DNA of 64,000 nt. Origin: CADEED01 sp035525785 (lineage in GTDB: Bacteria; Pseudomonadota; Gammaproteobacteria; Steroidobacterales; Steroidobacteraceae). Where the stretch lies: NCBI GenBank assembly GCA_035525785.1, contig DATLDQ010000033.1, positions 1 through 64,000 on the forward strand. Direction: 5' to 3'. The stretch's first letter is position 1; each line of letters starts with the position of its first letter. Position numbers and translations under genes: made by a program. The notes below the pieces were generated by a model. The model was not told the origin of the DNA. It saw nothing but the letters and a program-made list of their open reading frames with translations, and ran no database searches. This document shows positions 26,212-34,538 of the stretch, one piece after another.

Positions 26212-27456
26212 CTACTCGTATCTCAGCGCGTCGGCCGGAGGCACGCGCGAGGCGCGCCAGGCCGGGTAGATGGTGGCGAGCAGCGTGATGAGCATGGCGA
26301 TGCCGGCGATCCATACGATCTGTCCGGCATGCAGCTCGGACGGGATCTTCGTGGTGACGTACACGGAGGAATCGAAGATCTCGAAACGGAACAGCCGCTC
26401 GAAGAAGGCCGCGATCGCGCCCGCGTTGTATCCGACCGCGCAGCCCAGCAACACCCCCAGTGCCACGCCGAACCAGGCGATGACGCTGCCCTGGATGAGG
26501 AACACCTTCATGATCTGCCCTGGCGACGTGCCCAGGGTGCGGAGAATCGCGATGTCGGTGCGCTTGTCGGTGACGACCATCGCCAGCATGGCCACGAGAT
26601 AGAAAGCCGCTACCGCCACGATGAGCATGAGGATGATGGCCACCATGGTCTTCTCGATGCGAATGGCGCGGAAGTAGCTGGCATGGTCTTCGGCCCAGTC
26701 ACGTATCTCGAGGCCGGCCGGCAACGTCGACGCGATCGCTCGCACGCGCTCCGGCGCCAGCAGCGCGTTGCTGAAGTTGATCTGCAATGTCATGCGCGAA
26801 TCCGCGTCCGGCAGCAGCGCCCGCAAGTCGTCGAGTGCGACGATCAGCAGCGAGTCGAACTCGGTGACGTTCGCGTCGAACACGCCGCTCACCGTGAACT
26901 CGCGCAGACGCGGCTCGGGGATGCCGCTGGCATCGGTGGTCGGTACGAGCACGGTGATGACATCGCCCACCGCCAGTCCCAGCGTGATGGCCGTGTTGCG
27001 CCCGATCAGCGCATGCTCCTGGCCGGGCACGAGCGTGTCCAAAGAGCCTTCGACGAGTGCGCCACCGAGCTTTTTCTTCTCAGACGCGTTCGTCGGGTCT
27101 ACTCCGCGCAGACGCACGGGCAGCATGTCCGGCTTGCGCACGGCCAGCGCTTCCATCTCGATGGCCGGCGCAGTGCTCACGACGTCGGCGGTGGCGCGGA
27201 TCTTCGACGACAGCGCTGCCCAGTCCGGCGCCTGACCGTGGGGCTGCACGATCACTCGTGCATGCGAGGACAACGACAGCAGCCCTTCGCGCAACGTGCC
27301 CTCCAGCCCGTTCATCGTCGACAGGATCACGATGAGCGCGGCCACGCCCAGGCACACGCAGAGCAGCGAGACCCACGTGATGAAAGAGACGAAGAATTTA
27401 TGGGACCGGGCCCGTACGTAGCGCAGGCCGACGAACAGGGGCAGCGAATTCAGCAT
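26212..27456 (-). CDS. lolC: Lipoprotein-releasing ABC transporter permease (LolC/LolE family)
   Basis: 414 aa from the ATG at 27456 (MLNSLPLFVGLRYVRARS); an upstream in-frame extension of 61 codons has no family features. Same plan as its neighbour: helix 1 (VSFITWVSLLCVCLGVAALIVIL), periplasmic domain, and three helices ending YPAWRASRVPPADALRYE. It heads the lol operon and is only 4 bp from lolE. It is divergent from a small exported protein. Confidence 0.93.
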   Translation of the reverse strand: MLNSLPLFVGLRYVRARSHKFFVSFITWVSLLCVCLGVAALIVILSTMNGLEGTLREGLLSLSSHARVIVQPHGQAPDWAALSSKIRATADVVSTAPAIEMEALAVRKPDMLPVRLRGVDPTNASEKKKLGGALVEGSLDTLVPGQEHALIGRNTAITLGLAVGDVITVLVPTTDASGIPEPRLREFTVSGVFDANVTEFDSLLIVALDDLRALLPDADSRMTLQINFSNALLAPERVRAIASTLPAGLEIRDWAEDHASYFRAIRIEKTMVAIILMLIVAVAAFYLVAMLAMVVTDKRTDIAILRTLGTSPGQIMKVFLIQGSVIAWFGVALGVLLGCAVGYNAGAIAAFFERLFRFEIFDSSVYVTTKIPSELHAGQIVWIAGIAMLITLLATIYPAWRASRVPPADALRYE

Positions 27457-27602
27457 CGGGCGCGATTGTTGCGCAAAAACAGGACGGGCTTCACAAAAAG
27501 GGCTGTTATTAGAGTCGGTGGCTGGCGACAGCGGCTGACTTTGCCATAGCGGGGGGTATATTGCCGCCACGGTCGAGTCGCCGGCCGTAGGAGGAGAACG
27601 CC

Positions 27603-27890
27603 ATGCTTGCTCGCACGTTGAAGATTTCCGTGGCCGCACTGGCCGTTTGCGCCGCCGCGCCGGTACTGGCGGAGACTCTCGCCATCGATGGGCAGGTCAC
27701 GATCAAGCCCGCCGGAGTCGAAACTCCGCAACGCGGTATTTCCATGGACGCCGTGCAGGCCAAGTTCGGCGAGCCCTCGAACAAGTCCGGGCCCGTGGGC
27801 ACCCCGCCCATCACCAAGTGGTTCTATCCGAACTTCGTGGTGGTGTTCGAGAACGACAAGGTGCTGCACGCGGTAGCGACTTCGGGCTGA
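27603..27890 (+). CDS. Small exported protein of unknown function
   Basis: 95 aa with a Sec signal peptide (ISVAALAVCAAAPVLAE). The mature part has GISMDAVQAKFGEP, GPVGTPPITKWFYPNFVVVFENDKVLHA, reminiscent of SmpA/OmlA-like 'beta-hammerhead' domains in which a G-x-P motif precedes a W-Y strand. A strong ribosome binding site (AGGAGGAG) lies 6 nt before the ATG, unusual among the leader-poor genes here. A promoter is plausible: CTGACT (27535-27540), 16-bp spacer, TATATT (27557-27562). The protein is probably periplasmic and abundant; function unknown. Confidence 0.8.
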   Translation: MLARTLKISVAALAVCAAAPVLAETLAIDGQVTIKPAGVETPQRGISMDAVQAKFGEPSNKSGPVGTPPITKWFYPNFVVVFENDKVLHAVATSG

Positions 27891-27918
27891 CAGCCCGTCG
27901 CTGATCCCGGTTTCTCGC

Positions 27919-27947
27919 GGCCGCATCCTATGCGGCCTCACTCTTTC
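27919..27947 (+). terminator. Probable terminator of the small exported protein gene
   Basis: An 8-bp perfect stem GGCCGCAT/ATGCGGCC (27919-27926 and 27930-27937) with a 3-nt loop is followed by TCACTCTTTC. The T-tract is interrupted, so termination may be partial and allow read-through into mfd. Confidence 0.55.
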
Positions 27948-27985
27948 GGCAGCTTGCGGCCGCCAATTCCACAGGTAAGCTGCCG
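27947..27985 (+). promoter_or_regulatory. Stem-loop in the mfd leader
   Basis: A 9-bp perfect inverted repeat CGGCAGCTT/AAGCTGCCG (27947-27955 and 27977-27985) with a 21-nt loop ends 9 nt before the mfd ATG. No ribosome binding site is seen between the stem and the start. It could modulate translation of mfd; function is inference. Confidence 0.4.
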
Positions 27986-27994
27986 CGCTCCGAA

Positions 27995-30900
27995 ATGCCC
28001 GCACTCCTCAACCCTCCGCTCCCCCGGCCGCAGGCGCGCCAGCGCTGGCACCAGCTCTATGGCGCCGCGCGCAGCCTCGCGCTGGCCGAAGCCATCCAAA
28101 CGGATGACCGCCCCTACCTGGTGATCGCGCGCGATGCGCGTGAGCTCGATCAGCTGCGTGCGGAGCTCGGGTTCTTCCTCGGGCAGACCGGCGACAAGGC
28201 GAGGCCCATCCATGCGCTCCCGGACTGGGAAGTGCTGCCGTATGACGTGTTCTCGCCACATCCCGACATCATCTCCGAGCGCCTGCTGGCGCTGGCGGAA
28301 ATGCCCCGGTTGAAGTCGGCGGTGATCCTCGCGGCCGCGGACACGCTGGGCCAGCGACTCGCGCCGCGCGGCTACGTCGAAGGCCGCACGTTCAACTTCG
28401 CGGTGGGCGACCGGCTGCAGATCGAGCCGCTGCGCGCGCGCCTCGTCGAGAGCGGCTACGCCTCGGTCTCGCAGGTGACCGCGCCGGGCGAGTTCGCGCT
28501 GCGTGGCTCGCTGTTCGACGTCTTCCCCATGGGCACCCGCACGCCACTGCGCGTCGACCTGTTCGACGACGAGGTGGAGGCGATCCGCGAGTTCGATGCC
28601 GAGACGCAGCGCTCGGGCGATGCGTTGCAGCGGGTGCGCCTGCTGCCGGGCCGCGAGCTGCCGCTGGATGCGGAATCGGTCAAGGCGTTCCGCCTGCGCT
28701 ATCGCAAGCGCTTCGAGGGCGACCCGACCAAGAGCGTCATCTACCGCGGCGTGAGCGACGGGCTCGCGCCGCCGGGCATCGAGTTCTACCTGCCGCTGTT
28801 CTTCGACACCACCGACACCCTGCTGGACTATCTACCGGCCGACACCGTGGTGTGCGGTGGGGCCGACCTTGCCGCGACCGTGGATCGCGCGGCCCGCGAC
28901 GTGGCCGAGCGCTACGAAGAACGCCGGCACGACGTGGAGCGGCCGATCCTCTCGCCCGAGGAGCTCTTCCTCTCTCCCGACGAGCTGCAGTCGCGCCTCG
29001 CGGCCTTCACGCGCATCGACGTCGACTCGTTCAAGATCGACGAGGAGCTCGACTCGCAGTCCGGTGGCCACAACTTTCCGACCACCGCGCCACGCGAATG
29101 GCGCGTGGATCTGCGCGCCGAACGGCCACTGTCGCCGCTCGAGGATTTCCTCGACAGCTTCCCCGGCCGCGTGTTGCTGGCAGCGGATTCCGCCGGCCGC
29201 CGCGAAGTGCTGCTCGAAATGCTGCGCGCCCATGGGCTCAAGCCCAAGGTGATCGGCGGCTGGCACGAGTTCGTCGACGGCGATGCGCGGTTCGCGATTT
29301 CGATCGCGCCCGAGATGGCGGGCCTGCAGGTCACTTCGCCACCGATCGCCGTACTCGGCGAAGCGCAGCTGTTCGGCCAGCGCGCGCGACAGGAACGACG
29401 ACGCCGCCGCGCGCAATCGGATCCGCAGGCCATCCTTCGCGACCTCACGGCGCTCGGGCCCGGCTCGCCGGTGGTGCATGAGGACTATGGCGTGGGCCGA
29501 TATATCGGCCTGCAGGTCATGCAAGTGGCCGGACAGGATGGCGAGTTCGTCGTTCTCGAATATGCCGACGGCGACAAGCTCTATGTGCCCGTGCAGCAGC
29601 TGCACCTGGTGTCACGCTACTCCGGCGCCGCACCCGAGAGCGCGCCGCTGCACAAGCTGGGTACGGACCAATGGGCGCGCGCCCGCAAGCGCGCCGCGGA
29701 CAAGATCCGCGACGTCGCCGCCGAGCTGCTCGATCTCTATGCACAGCGGCAGGCCAAGAAAGGCCCTGCCATGTCCACCAAGGAGCTCGACTATCAGGCC
29801 TTCGCGAACAGCTTCCCGTTCGAGGAAACCGCGGATCAGGCCGAAGCCATCCGCCAGGTGCTGGTCGATCTCGCGAGCGAGAAGCCCATGGACCGCGTGG
29901 TCTGCGGCGACGTGGGCTTCGGCAAGACCGAGGTGGCCATGCGCGCCGCATTCGTCGCCGCGCAGTCGGGCAAACAGGTGGTCGTGCTGGTGCCGACCAC
30001 TCTGCTGGCCGAGCAGCACACCAACAACTTCCGCGACCGGTTCGCCGACTGGCCGGTCCGCATCGAGTCGCTGTCGAGGTTCCGCAGCGGCAAGGAAACC
30101 AACACGGTTCTCGAAGGAATCGAGAAAGGCACCGTCGACATCGTCATTGCCACGCAGAAGCTGCTGCACGCCAACGTGCGGTTCAAGGATCTCGGCCTCA
30201 TCATCGTCGACGAGGAACACCGCTTCGGAGTGCGCGACAAGGAAAAGCTGAAGACGCTGCGCGCGGAAGTGCACGTGCTCACGCTCACGGCCACGCCCAT
30301 CCCGCGCACTTTGAACATGGCGCTCGGCGGCTTGCGCGATCTGTCCCTGATCACCACGCCCCCGGCCGAGCGCCTGGCCATCAAGACCTTCGTGACGGAA
30401 TGGCACGCGCCGACCTTGCGCGAAGCGGCCCTGCGCGAGTTCCGGCGCGGCGGCCAGGTGTACTTCGTCCACAACGTGGTCGAGACCATCGAGAAGACCG
30501 CCGCCGAGTTGACCAAGCTCATTCCCGAGGCACAGGTGCGCATCGGCCACGGCCAGATGCGCGAGCGCGATCTCGAGCAGCTGATGGTCGATTTCTACCA
30601 CCGCAGGTTCAACCTGCTGGTCTGCACCACCATTATCGAGAGCGGCATAGACGTGCCGACGGCCAATACGATCATGATCGACCGCGCCGATCGCCTCGGC
30701 CTCGCGCAATTGCACCAGCTGCGCGGCCGCGTCGGCCGCTCCCACCACCGCGCCTACGCCTATCTGCTCACGCCGAACCGCAAGGCGCTGTCGCTGGACG
30801 CGGTCAAGCGCCTCGAGGCCATCGAGTCGCTGGAAGACCTGGGAGCCGGCTTCGTGCTCGCCACTCACGATCTCGAGATCCGCGGCGCCGGCGAGTTGTT

Positions 30901-31618
30901 AGGCGAGTCGCAGAGCGGCGAGCTCACCGAGATCGGCCTCACCATGTACCTCGACATGCTCGGACAGGCCGTCAAGGCGCTCAAGGAAGGCAAGGAACCT
31001 GCGCTGGACCGTCCGCTTGCCGCCACCGCCGAGGTCGAGTTGCGCCTGCCCGCCCTGCTGCCCGAGAGCTATGTCGCCGACGTGCCCGTGCGGCTCGCGC
31101 TGTACAAGCGGCTTGCCGCCGCGCCCGACAACGCAGCCGTGGACGAGCTCACCGAGGAGATCGTCGACCGCTTCGGGCCATTGCCACCGCCCGCGACCCA
31201 TCTGTTGCGCGTCACCCGGCTCAAACTGGCGGCACGGCAGATCGGAATCCGCCGACTCGACCTGGGGCCGCAGGGTGGCTACGCCCTGTTCGAGGAGACC
31301 AACAAGGTGGACCCCCGAGCGGTCATCCGGCTGGTGCAGCTCCCCGACCGCGACTACAAGCTGGATGGCGCGCTCAAGCTGCGCATTTCCGTGGAGAACG
31401 AGACGGATGCCGAGCGATTCGAGTTCGCGGAGCGGTTCCTCGGCGAGTTGCGGGGCGATGCACCGGCCAAGCCTCAAGGCAAGGACCAGAGAAAGGAGTC
31501 GAGCAAAGATCAGGCCAAGGACGGGGGCAATCGCTCGACCAAACCGCCAACACCTCCCAAGCCGCCATCAACGTCAATGAAGCCATGGCCGCCGCCTCCG
31601 CCGGCCCGAAAGCGCTAG
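27995..31618 (+). CDS. mfd: Transcription-repair coupling factor Mfd
   Basis: 1207 aa. Mfd removes stalled RNA polymerase and recruits UvrA at lesions. Domains in order: UvrB-like region (about 10-350), CarD-like RNA-polymerase interaction domain (about 490-555, GSPVVHEDYGVGRYIGLQVM), RecG-like helicase with Walker A VVCGDVGFGKTEVAMRA and DEExH box IIVDEEHRFGV, TRG motif, and C-terminal D7 domain. The last about 55 residues (Lys/Gln-rich, then Pro-rich) are a low-complexity extension beyond the normal end. Length compares with about 1150 in E. coli. Confidence 0.97.
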   Translation: MPALLNPPLPRPQARQRWHQLYGAARSLALAEAIQTDDRPYLVIARDARELDQLRAELGFFLGQTGDKARPIHALPDWEVLPYDVFSPHPDIISERLLALAEMPRLKSAVILAAADTLGQRLAPRGYVEGRTFNFAVGDRLQIEPLRARLVESGYASVSQVTAPGEFALRGSLFDVFPMGTRTPLRVDLFDDEVEAIREFDAETQRSGDALQRVRLLPGRELPLDAESVKAFRLRYRKRFEGDPTKSVIYRGVSDGLAPPGIEFYLPLFFDTTDTLLDYLPADTVVCGGADLAATVDRAARDVAERYEERRHDVERPILSPEELFLSPDELQSRLAAFTRIDVDSFKIDEELDSQSGGHNFPTTAPREWRVDLRAERPLSPLEDFLDSFPGRVLLAADSAGRREVLLEMLRAHGLKPKVIGGWHEFVDGDARFAISIAPEMAGLQVTSPPIAVLGEAQLFGQRARQERRRRRAQSDPQAILRDLTALGPGSPVVHEDYGVGRYIGLQVMQVAGQDGEFVVLEYADGDKLYVPVQQLHLVSRYSGAAPESAPLHKLGTDQWARARKRAADKIRDVAAELLDLYAQRQAKKGPAMSTKELDYQAFANSFPFEETADQAEAIRQVLVDLASEKPMDRVVCGDVGFGKTEVAMRAAFVAAQSGKQVVVLVPTTLLAEQHTNNFRDRFADWPVRIESLSRFRSGKETNTVLEGIEKGTVDIVIATQKLLHANVRFKDLGLIIVDEEHRFGVRDKEKLKTLRAEVHVLTLTATPIPRTLNMALGGLRDLSLITTPPAERLAIKTFVTEWHAPTLREAALREFRRGGQVYFVHNVVETIEKTAAELTKLIPEAQVRIGHGQMRERDLEQLMVDFYHRRFNLLVCTTIIESGIDVPTANTIMIDRADRLGLAQLHQLRGRVGRSHHRAYAYLLTPNRKALSLDAVKRLEAIESLEDLGAGFVLATHDLEIRGAGELLGESQSGELTEIGLTMYLDMLGQAVKALKEGKEPALDRPLAATAEVELRLPALLPESYVADVPVRLALYKRLAAAPDNAAVDELTEEIVDRFGPLPPPATHLLRVTRLKLAARQIGIRRLDLGPQGGYALFEETNKVDPRAVIRLVQLPDRDYKLDGALKLRISVENETDAERFEFAERFLGELRGDAPAKPQGKDQRKESSKDQAKDGGNRSTKPPTPPKPPSTSMKPWPPPPPARKR

Positions 31619-31635
31619 CCGTTATACTCCGGGCC

Positions 31636-32265
31636 ATGACGCCGAACCGTTCGCGATTCACCACGCTCTTCGCCCTCGCCCTCCTGGTACTCGTCACCGG
31701 GCTCATCCCCGCCTCGCAGGTGCGCGCACAGACGCCGTCGACCCGCGTCTACACCGTCGAGCTCATCGTGTTCCGGAACATGAGTGGCCAGGGTGGTGCC
31801 GAGGACTGGAGCGTCAAACCCGTGGCCCGCCGTCCCGACCAGCCGGACTCTCCGGTGACCGGGCGGTTCGTGGCGTCACTCTCGCCGTCGCAGTTCCAGT
31901 TGAACGACGTCGAGGCGCGCCTGAAGAACAGCACTAACTACCAGCCCATCGCGCATTTCGCCTGGCAGCAGACCGCGAGCTCGTGGGGCTCGGGCGCGGG
32001 CTTCACCGTGGCCAAGCTCGGCGGCAACGTGCCCGGACTCAACGGGATCATCTTTCTCGAGGCCGGCACCTATCTGCACCTCGGCATGACGCTCAACTAC
32101 CAGAGCGCGAATCCGCCCGCGGGTCTCGGCGCCGCGCCGGGCACGATGTTCATGATGTCGGAGTCGCGGCGCGTGAAGCAGTACGAGCGCAACTACTTCG
32201 ACCACCCGGCGTTCGGGGTGATCGCTCTCGTTACGCCGGCGAACCAGGGAACTGGCGGAAGGTAG
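31636..32265 (+). CDS. csiV: CsiV-like periplasmic protein
   Basis: 209 aa from the ATG at 31636. Signal peptide (LFALALLVLVTGLIPASQVRA), then YTVELIVFRNMSGQGGAEDW, the family hallmark; the C-terminal half has HLGMTLNYQ and SRRVKQYERNYFDHPAFGVIALV. CsiV binds peptidoglycan and activates the penicillin-binding protein partner LpoA in Pseudomonas-like bacteria, and lies next to mfd there too. A TATACT element ends 7 nt before the ATG and there is no ribosome binding site, so transcription may start within the mfd end and be leaderless. Confidence 0.82.
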   Translation: MTPNRSRFTTLFALALLVLVTGLIPASQVRAQTPSTRVYTVELIVFRNMSGQGGAEDWSVKPVARRPDQPDSPVTGRFVASLSPSQFQLNDVEARLKNSTNYQPIAHFAWQQTASSWGSGAGFTVAKLGGNVPGLNGIIFLEAGTYLHLGMTLNYQSANPPAGLGAAPGTMFMMSESRRVKQYERNYFDHPAFGVIALVTPANQGTGGR

Positions 32266-32270
32266 CGTGC

Positions 32271-32490
32271 TCGGCGATCGCGCATGTGCTTCGATGACTC
32301 GCTTTTCGCCGGGCCATTCGGGGGTTTGTTTGCGCGAGACTGGGGCCGCCGCCATGCGGTGCGCGGAAGACACCTTAACTGTAGCCAACGGGGAGCTGAC
32401 CTAAGCTCCGATTGGTTCGGAGAGCGGCTTCGTGCCTTGCGAATTGGGTACCCGGCCCGCTCGTCATCGAAGCACATGCACGCTCGCCGA
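32271..32490. repeat. 220-bp element bounded by 28-bp inverted repeats
   Basis: Left arm 32271-32298 and right arm 32463-32490 are inverted copies matching at 26 of 28 positions, including 17 consecutive bases (GCATGTGCTTCGATGAC on the left). The 164-bp interior has no convincing gene and contains a small hairpin CTCCGA/TCGGAG near 32404-32420. Dimensions resemble a MITE or an intergenic repeat unit. It fills the gap between csiV and the convergent PAS-GGDEF gene. No target-site duplication is obvious. Confidence 0.75.
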
Positions 32491-32522
32491 GGCACCACCG
32501 TCAGCGTCCGCCCGCGCCGACC

Positions 32523-33467
32523 TCAGCGGAAGTCGGAATTTTCCGCGACGATCACGCGATTGCGCCCCTGGTCCTTGGCGCGCGTCACTGCCACTTCCAC
32601 GGCTCTCAGAAAATTCTCGGCCGTGTCGTCGGGGCCCGGTGTGTGAATCGCCACGCCGCCGCTCACGGTCACGTATTTCTGCGTCGAGCGCGGGTGGTGG
32701 ATCTGCTGCTCGCGCACGCGATGCGCCACGGTGGTGGCGTGCTGGATCACGTGATCGGGCGGCGTACCGTGCATGAGCACGATGACGCTGGCCCCTTCCC
32801 AGCGACCGACCATGTCCGTGCCGCGCCGGAATGAACCGGAAATCGCGCGCGCCACGCGCTTGACCACGGCGTCGCCGCCGGCGCGGTCGAAGATCTCGTT
32901 GTACGGCCCGAGCTGGTCGATGTCGAACAGCAGCAGCGCGATGTCGGTCTTGTCGCGCTGCGCGAGCGCGAAGTCTCGCCGCAGCACGTCCTCGAAGTAG
33001 TAGCGCGACGCGAGCCCGGTGAGCCGGTCTTCGCGCACCCACGTGGGGATGCCGCGGATGCCGCTCTCGCCCGCCACCTTGCTGCGCGTGCCGCCTTCGC
33101 GGTGATAGCCGATGAAATGTGTGACCTTGCCTTCACCATCCTTGAGTGGATAGATCTGCATGTCGTTGACGAACACCGTGCCGTCCTTGCGGGTGTTACG
33201 CAGCAGCGCGCGCACGGCCTCGCCATGGCGCAGCGCCTCGCGCACCGCCTCGAGCTCGGGCTGGTCACGGTCCTCGCCCTGCATGAAACGCGGATTCTTG
33301 CCGAGCAGCTCGCCGAGCTCGTAGCCGGTGAGCCGGCAGAACGCGGGGTTCACGTAGACCGCGGCACGTTCGCCGCCGGCCTCGCAGATCATGATGCCCT
33401 CGGGCGCCACGTCGAGCGCACCGCGCAGGAATTCACCGCGGAATCCGTTCGATGAAGAGCCGTTCAT
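32523..33467 (-). CDS. LOV-like PAS protein with degenerate GGDEF domain
   Basis: 314 aa from the ATG at 33467, which overlaps the nagZ stop (ATGA). The PAS domain (about 13-125) follows the LOV pattern closely: GKNPRFMQG at 56-64, RNTRKDG at 90-96 and FVNDMQIYPL at 99-108. LOV proteins have GxNCRFLQ; here the photoactive cysteine is P59, while the flavin-contacting N91 and N101 positions are kept. The following GGDEF domain retains DIDQLGPYNEIFD but has R-W-E-G-A-S (222-227) in place of RYGGDEF, so it is probably not an active cyclase. It may be a redox or ligand sensor working by protein contact. Confidence 0.85.
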   Translation of the reverse strand: MNGSSSNGFRGEFLRGALDVAPEGIMICEAGGERAAVYVNPAFCRLTGYELGELLGKNPRFMQGEDRDQPELEAVREALRHGEAVRALLRNTRKDGTVFVNDMQIYPLKDGEGKVTHFIGYHREGGTRSKVAGESGIRGIPTWVREDRLTGLASRYYFEDVLRRDFALAQRDKTDIALLLFDIDQLGPYNEIFDRAGGDAVVKRVARAISGSFRRGTDMVGRWEGASVIVLMHGTPPDHVIQHATTVAHRVREQQIHHPRSTQKYVTVSGGVAIHTPGPDDTAENFLRAVEVAVTRAKDQGRNRVIVAENSDFR

Positions 33468-34525
33468 GCGTTGCCCGCCGTGAGGCTGAGCTTGGGCGCG
33501 GCCGAAGTGCGCGCGAGCATTTCCTGGCTGGCGCGCCAGGCGCTGCCGGCCAGCAGCTCGCCCCGCTCGGGCGCGCTCTTGCCACGCATGCGCACGAGTC
33601 GCAGGTGCGCGCTGGGCTGTATTTCCCACTCGAGCCTGTCGAGCAGCGTGGTCACGGACGCGCGGTCGTTGCACACCGGCAGCACGTCGCAGCCCGCGTC
33701 GAGCGCCGCCGTCGCGCGCTGCACGATATCGCCGAATTCCTTGGCGCCGCCCATGGAAAGATCGTCGGTGAAGATCGCGCCTTCGAAGCGCAGCTCTTCA
33801 CGCAGCGCGTTCTGGATCCAGCGGCGCGAGAGGCTCGCGGGCTCGGGCGCGATGGCCGGATAGAGGATGTGCGCGACCATCACACCGGGGATGCCGTTGT
33901 CGATGAGCCGGCGGAATGGCAGCAGGTCGTTGCCGAGCTCGTTCCAGGCGCGCCTGTCTACCGGCAGCGAGTGGTGCGAGTCCGCGACCACGGCGCCGTG
34001 TCCCGGAAAATGTTTCGCGGTGGCCGCCATGCCGGCGTCCTTCATGCCCTGCACGTATGCGTGCGCCAGCTGCGCGACTGCTTCGGGCTTCTCATGGAAC
34101 GCGCGGTCGCCGATGACCTCGCTGACGCCGTAGTCGAGATCGACGCACGGAGCGAATGACAGATCGATGCCGTGCGCACGCAGTTCGGCGGCCATGAGCC
34201 AGCCCATGGAACGCGCGAGAGTCAGACCCTGTTTGGCGTCGAGATCGAACTCGTGGCCGATGCGTCGCGGCGGCGGCAGCTTCGAGAACTCGGGACGGAA
34301 CCGCTGCACGCGTCCGCCTTCCTGGTCGACGGCGACGATGAGCGCAGGCGACCGCACGGCATGGATGTCGGCCACGAGCTTCGTCAGCTGCTCGGCCGAC
34401 TGGTAGTTGCGCGTGAACAGGATGACGCTGCCGACGAGCGGATGGCGCAGCACGTCGCGGTCCTCGGGCGTCAGCTCGAGACCGGCCACGTCGACCATCA
34501 GTGGGCCCAGGGTCACTCCATCCAT
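33464..34525 (-). CDS. nagZ: Beta-N-acetylhexosaminidase NagZ
   Basis: 353 aa from the ATG at 34525 (MDGVTLGPLMVDVAG). Glycoside hydrolase family 3 enzyme that removes GlcNAc from anhydro-muropeptides in peptidoglycan recycling, in the cytoplasm. Family features: VDQEGGRVQRFR, the catalytic loop AATAKHFPGHG with following DSHHSLP, and the nucleophile region AIFTDDLSMGGAKEFG. It is coupled by a 4-bp overlap to the PAS-GGDEF gene and follows rlmD by 13 bp. Confidence 0.95.
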   Translation of the reverse strand: MDGVTLGPLMVDVAGLELTPEDRDVLRHPLVGSVILFTRNYQSAEQLTKLVADIHAVRSPALIVAVDQEGGRVQRFRPEFSKLPPPRRIGHEFDLDAKQGLTLARSMGWLMAAELRAHGIDLSFAPCVDLDYGVSEVIGDRAFHEKPEAVAQLAHAYVQGMKDAGMAATAKHFPGHGAVVADSHHSLPVDRRAWNELGNDLLPFRRLIDNGIPGVMVAHILYPAIAPEPASLSRRWIQNALREELRFEGAIFTDDLSMGGAKEFGDIVQRATAALDAGCDVLPVCNDRASVTTLLDRLEWEIQPSAHLRLVRMRGKSAPERGELLAGSAWRASQEMLARTSAAPKLSLTAGNA

Positions 34526-34538
34526 CCTTGCTGGAGCC

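Noticed and set aside
32404..32420. Integron attC site inside the 32-kb element
   Set aside because: No RYYYAAC/GTTRRRY core sites at the arms; the inverted ends do not follow the attC layout.
33464..33674. Longer start for the PAS-GGDEF protein (383 residues)
   Set aside because: The extra 69 residues overlap nagZ in another frame and are Arg/Ala-rich without domain features.
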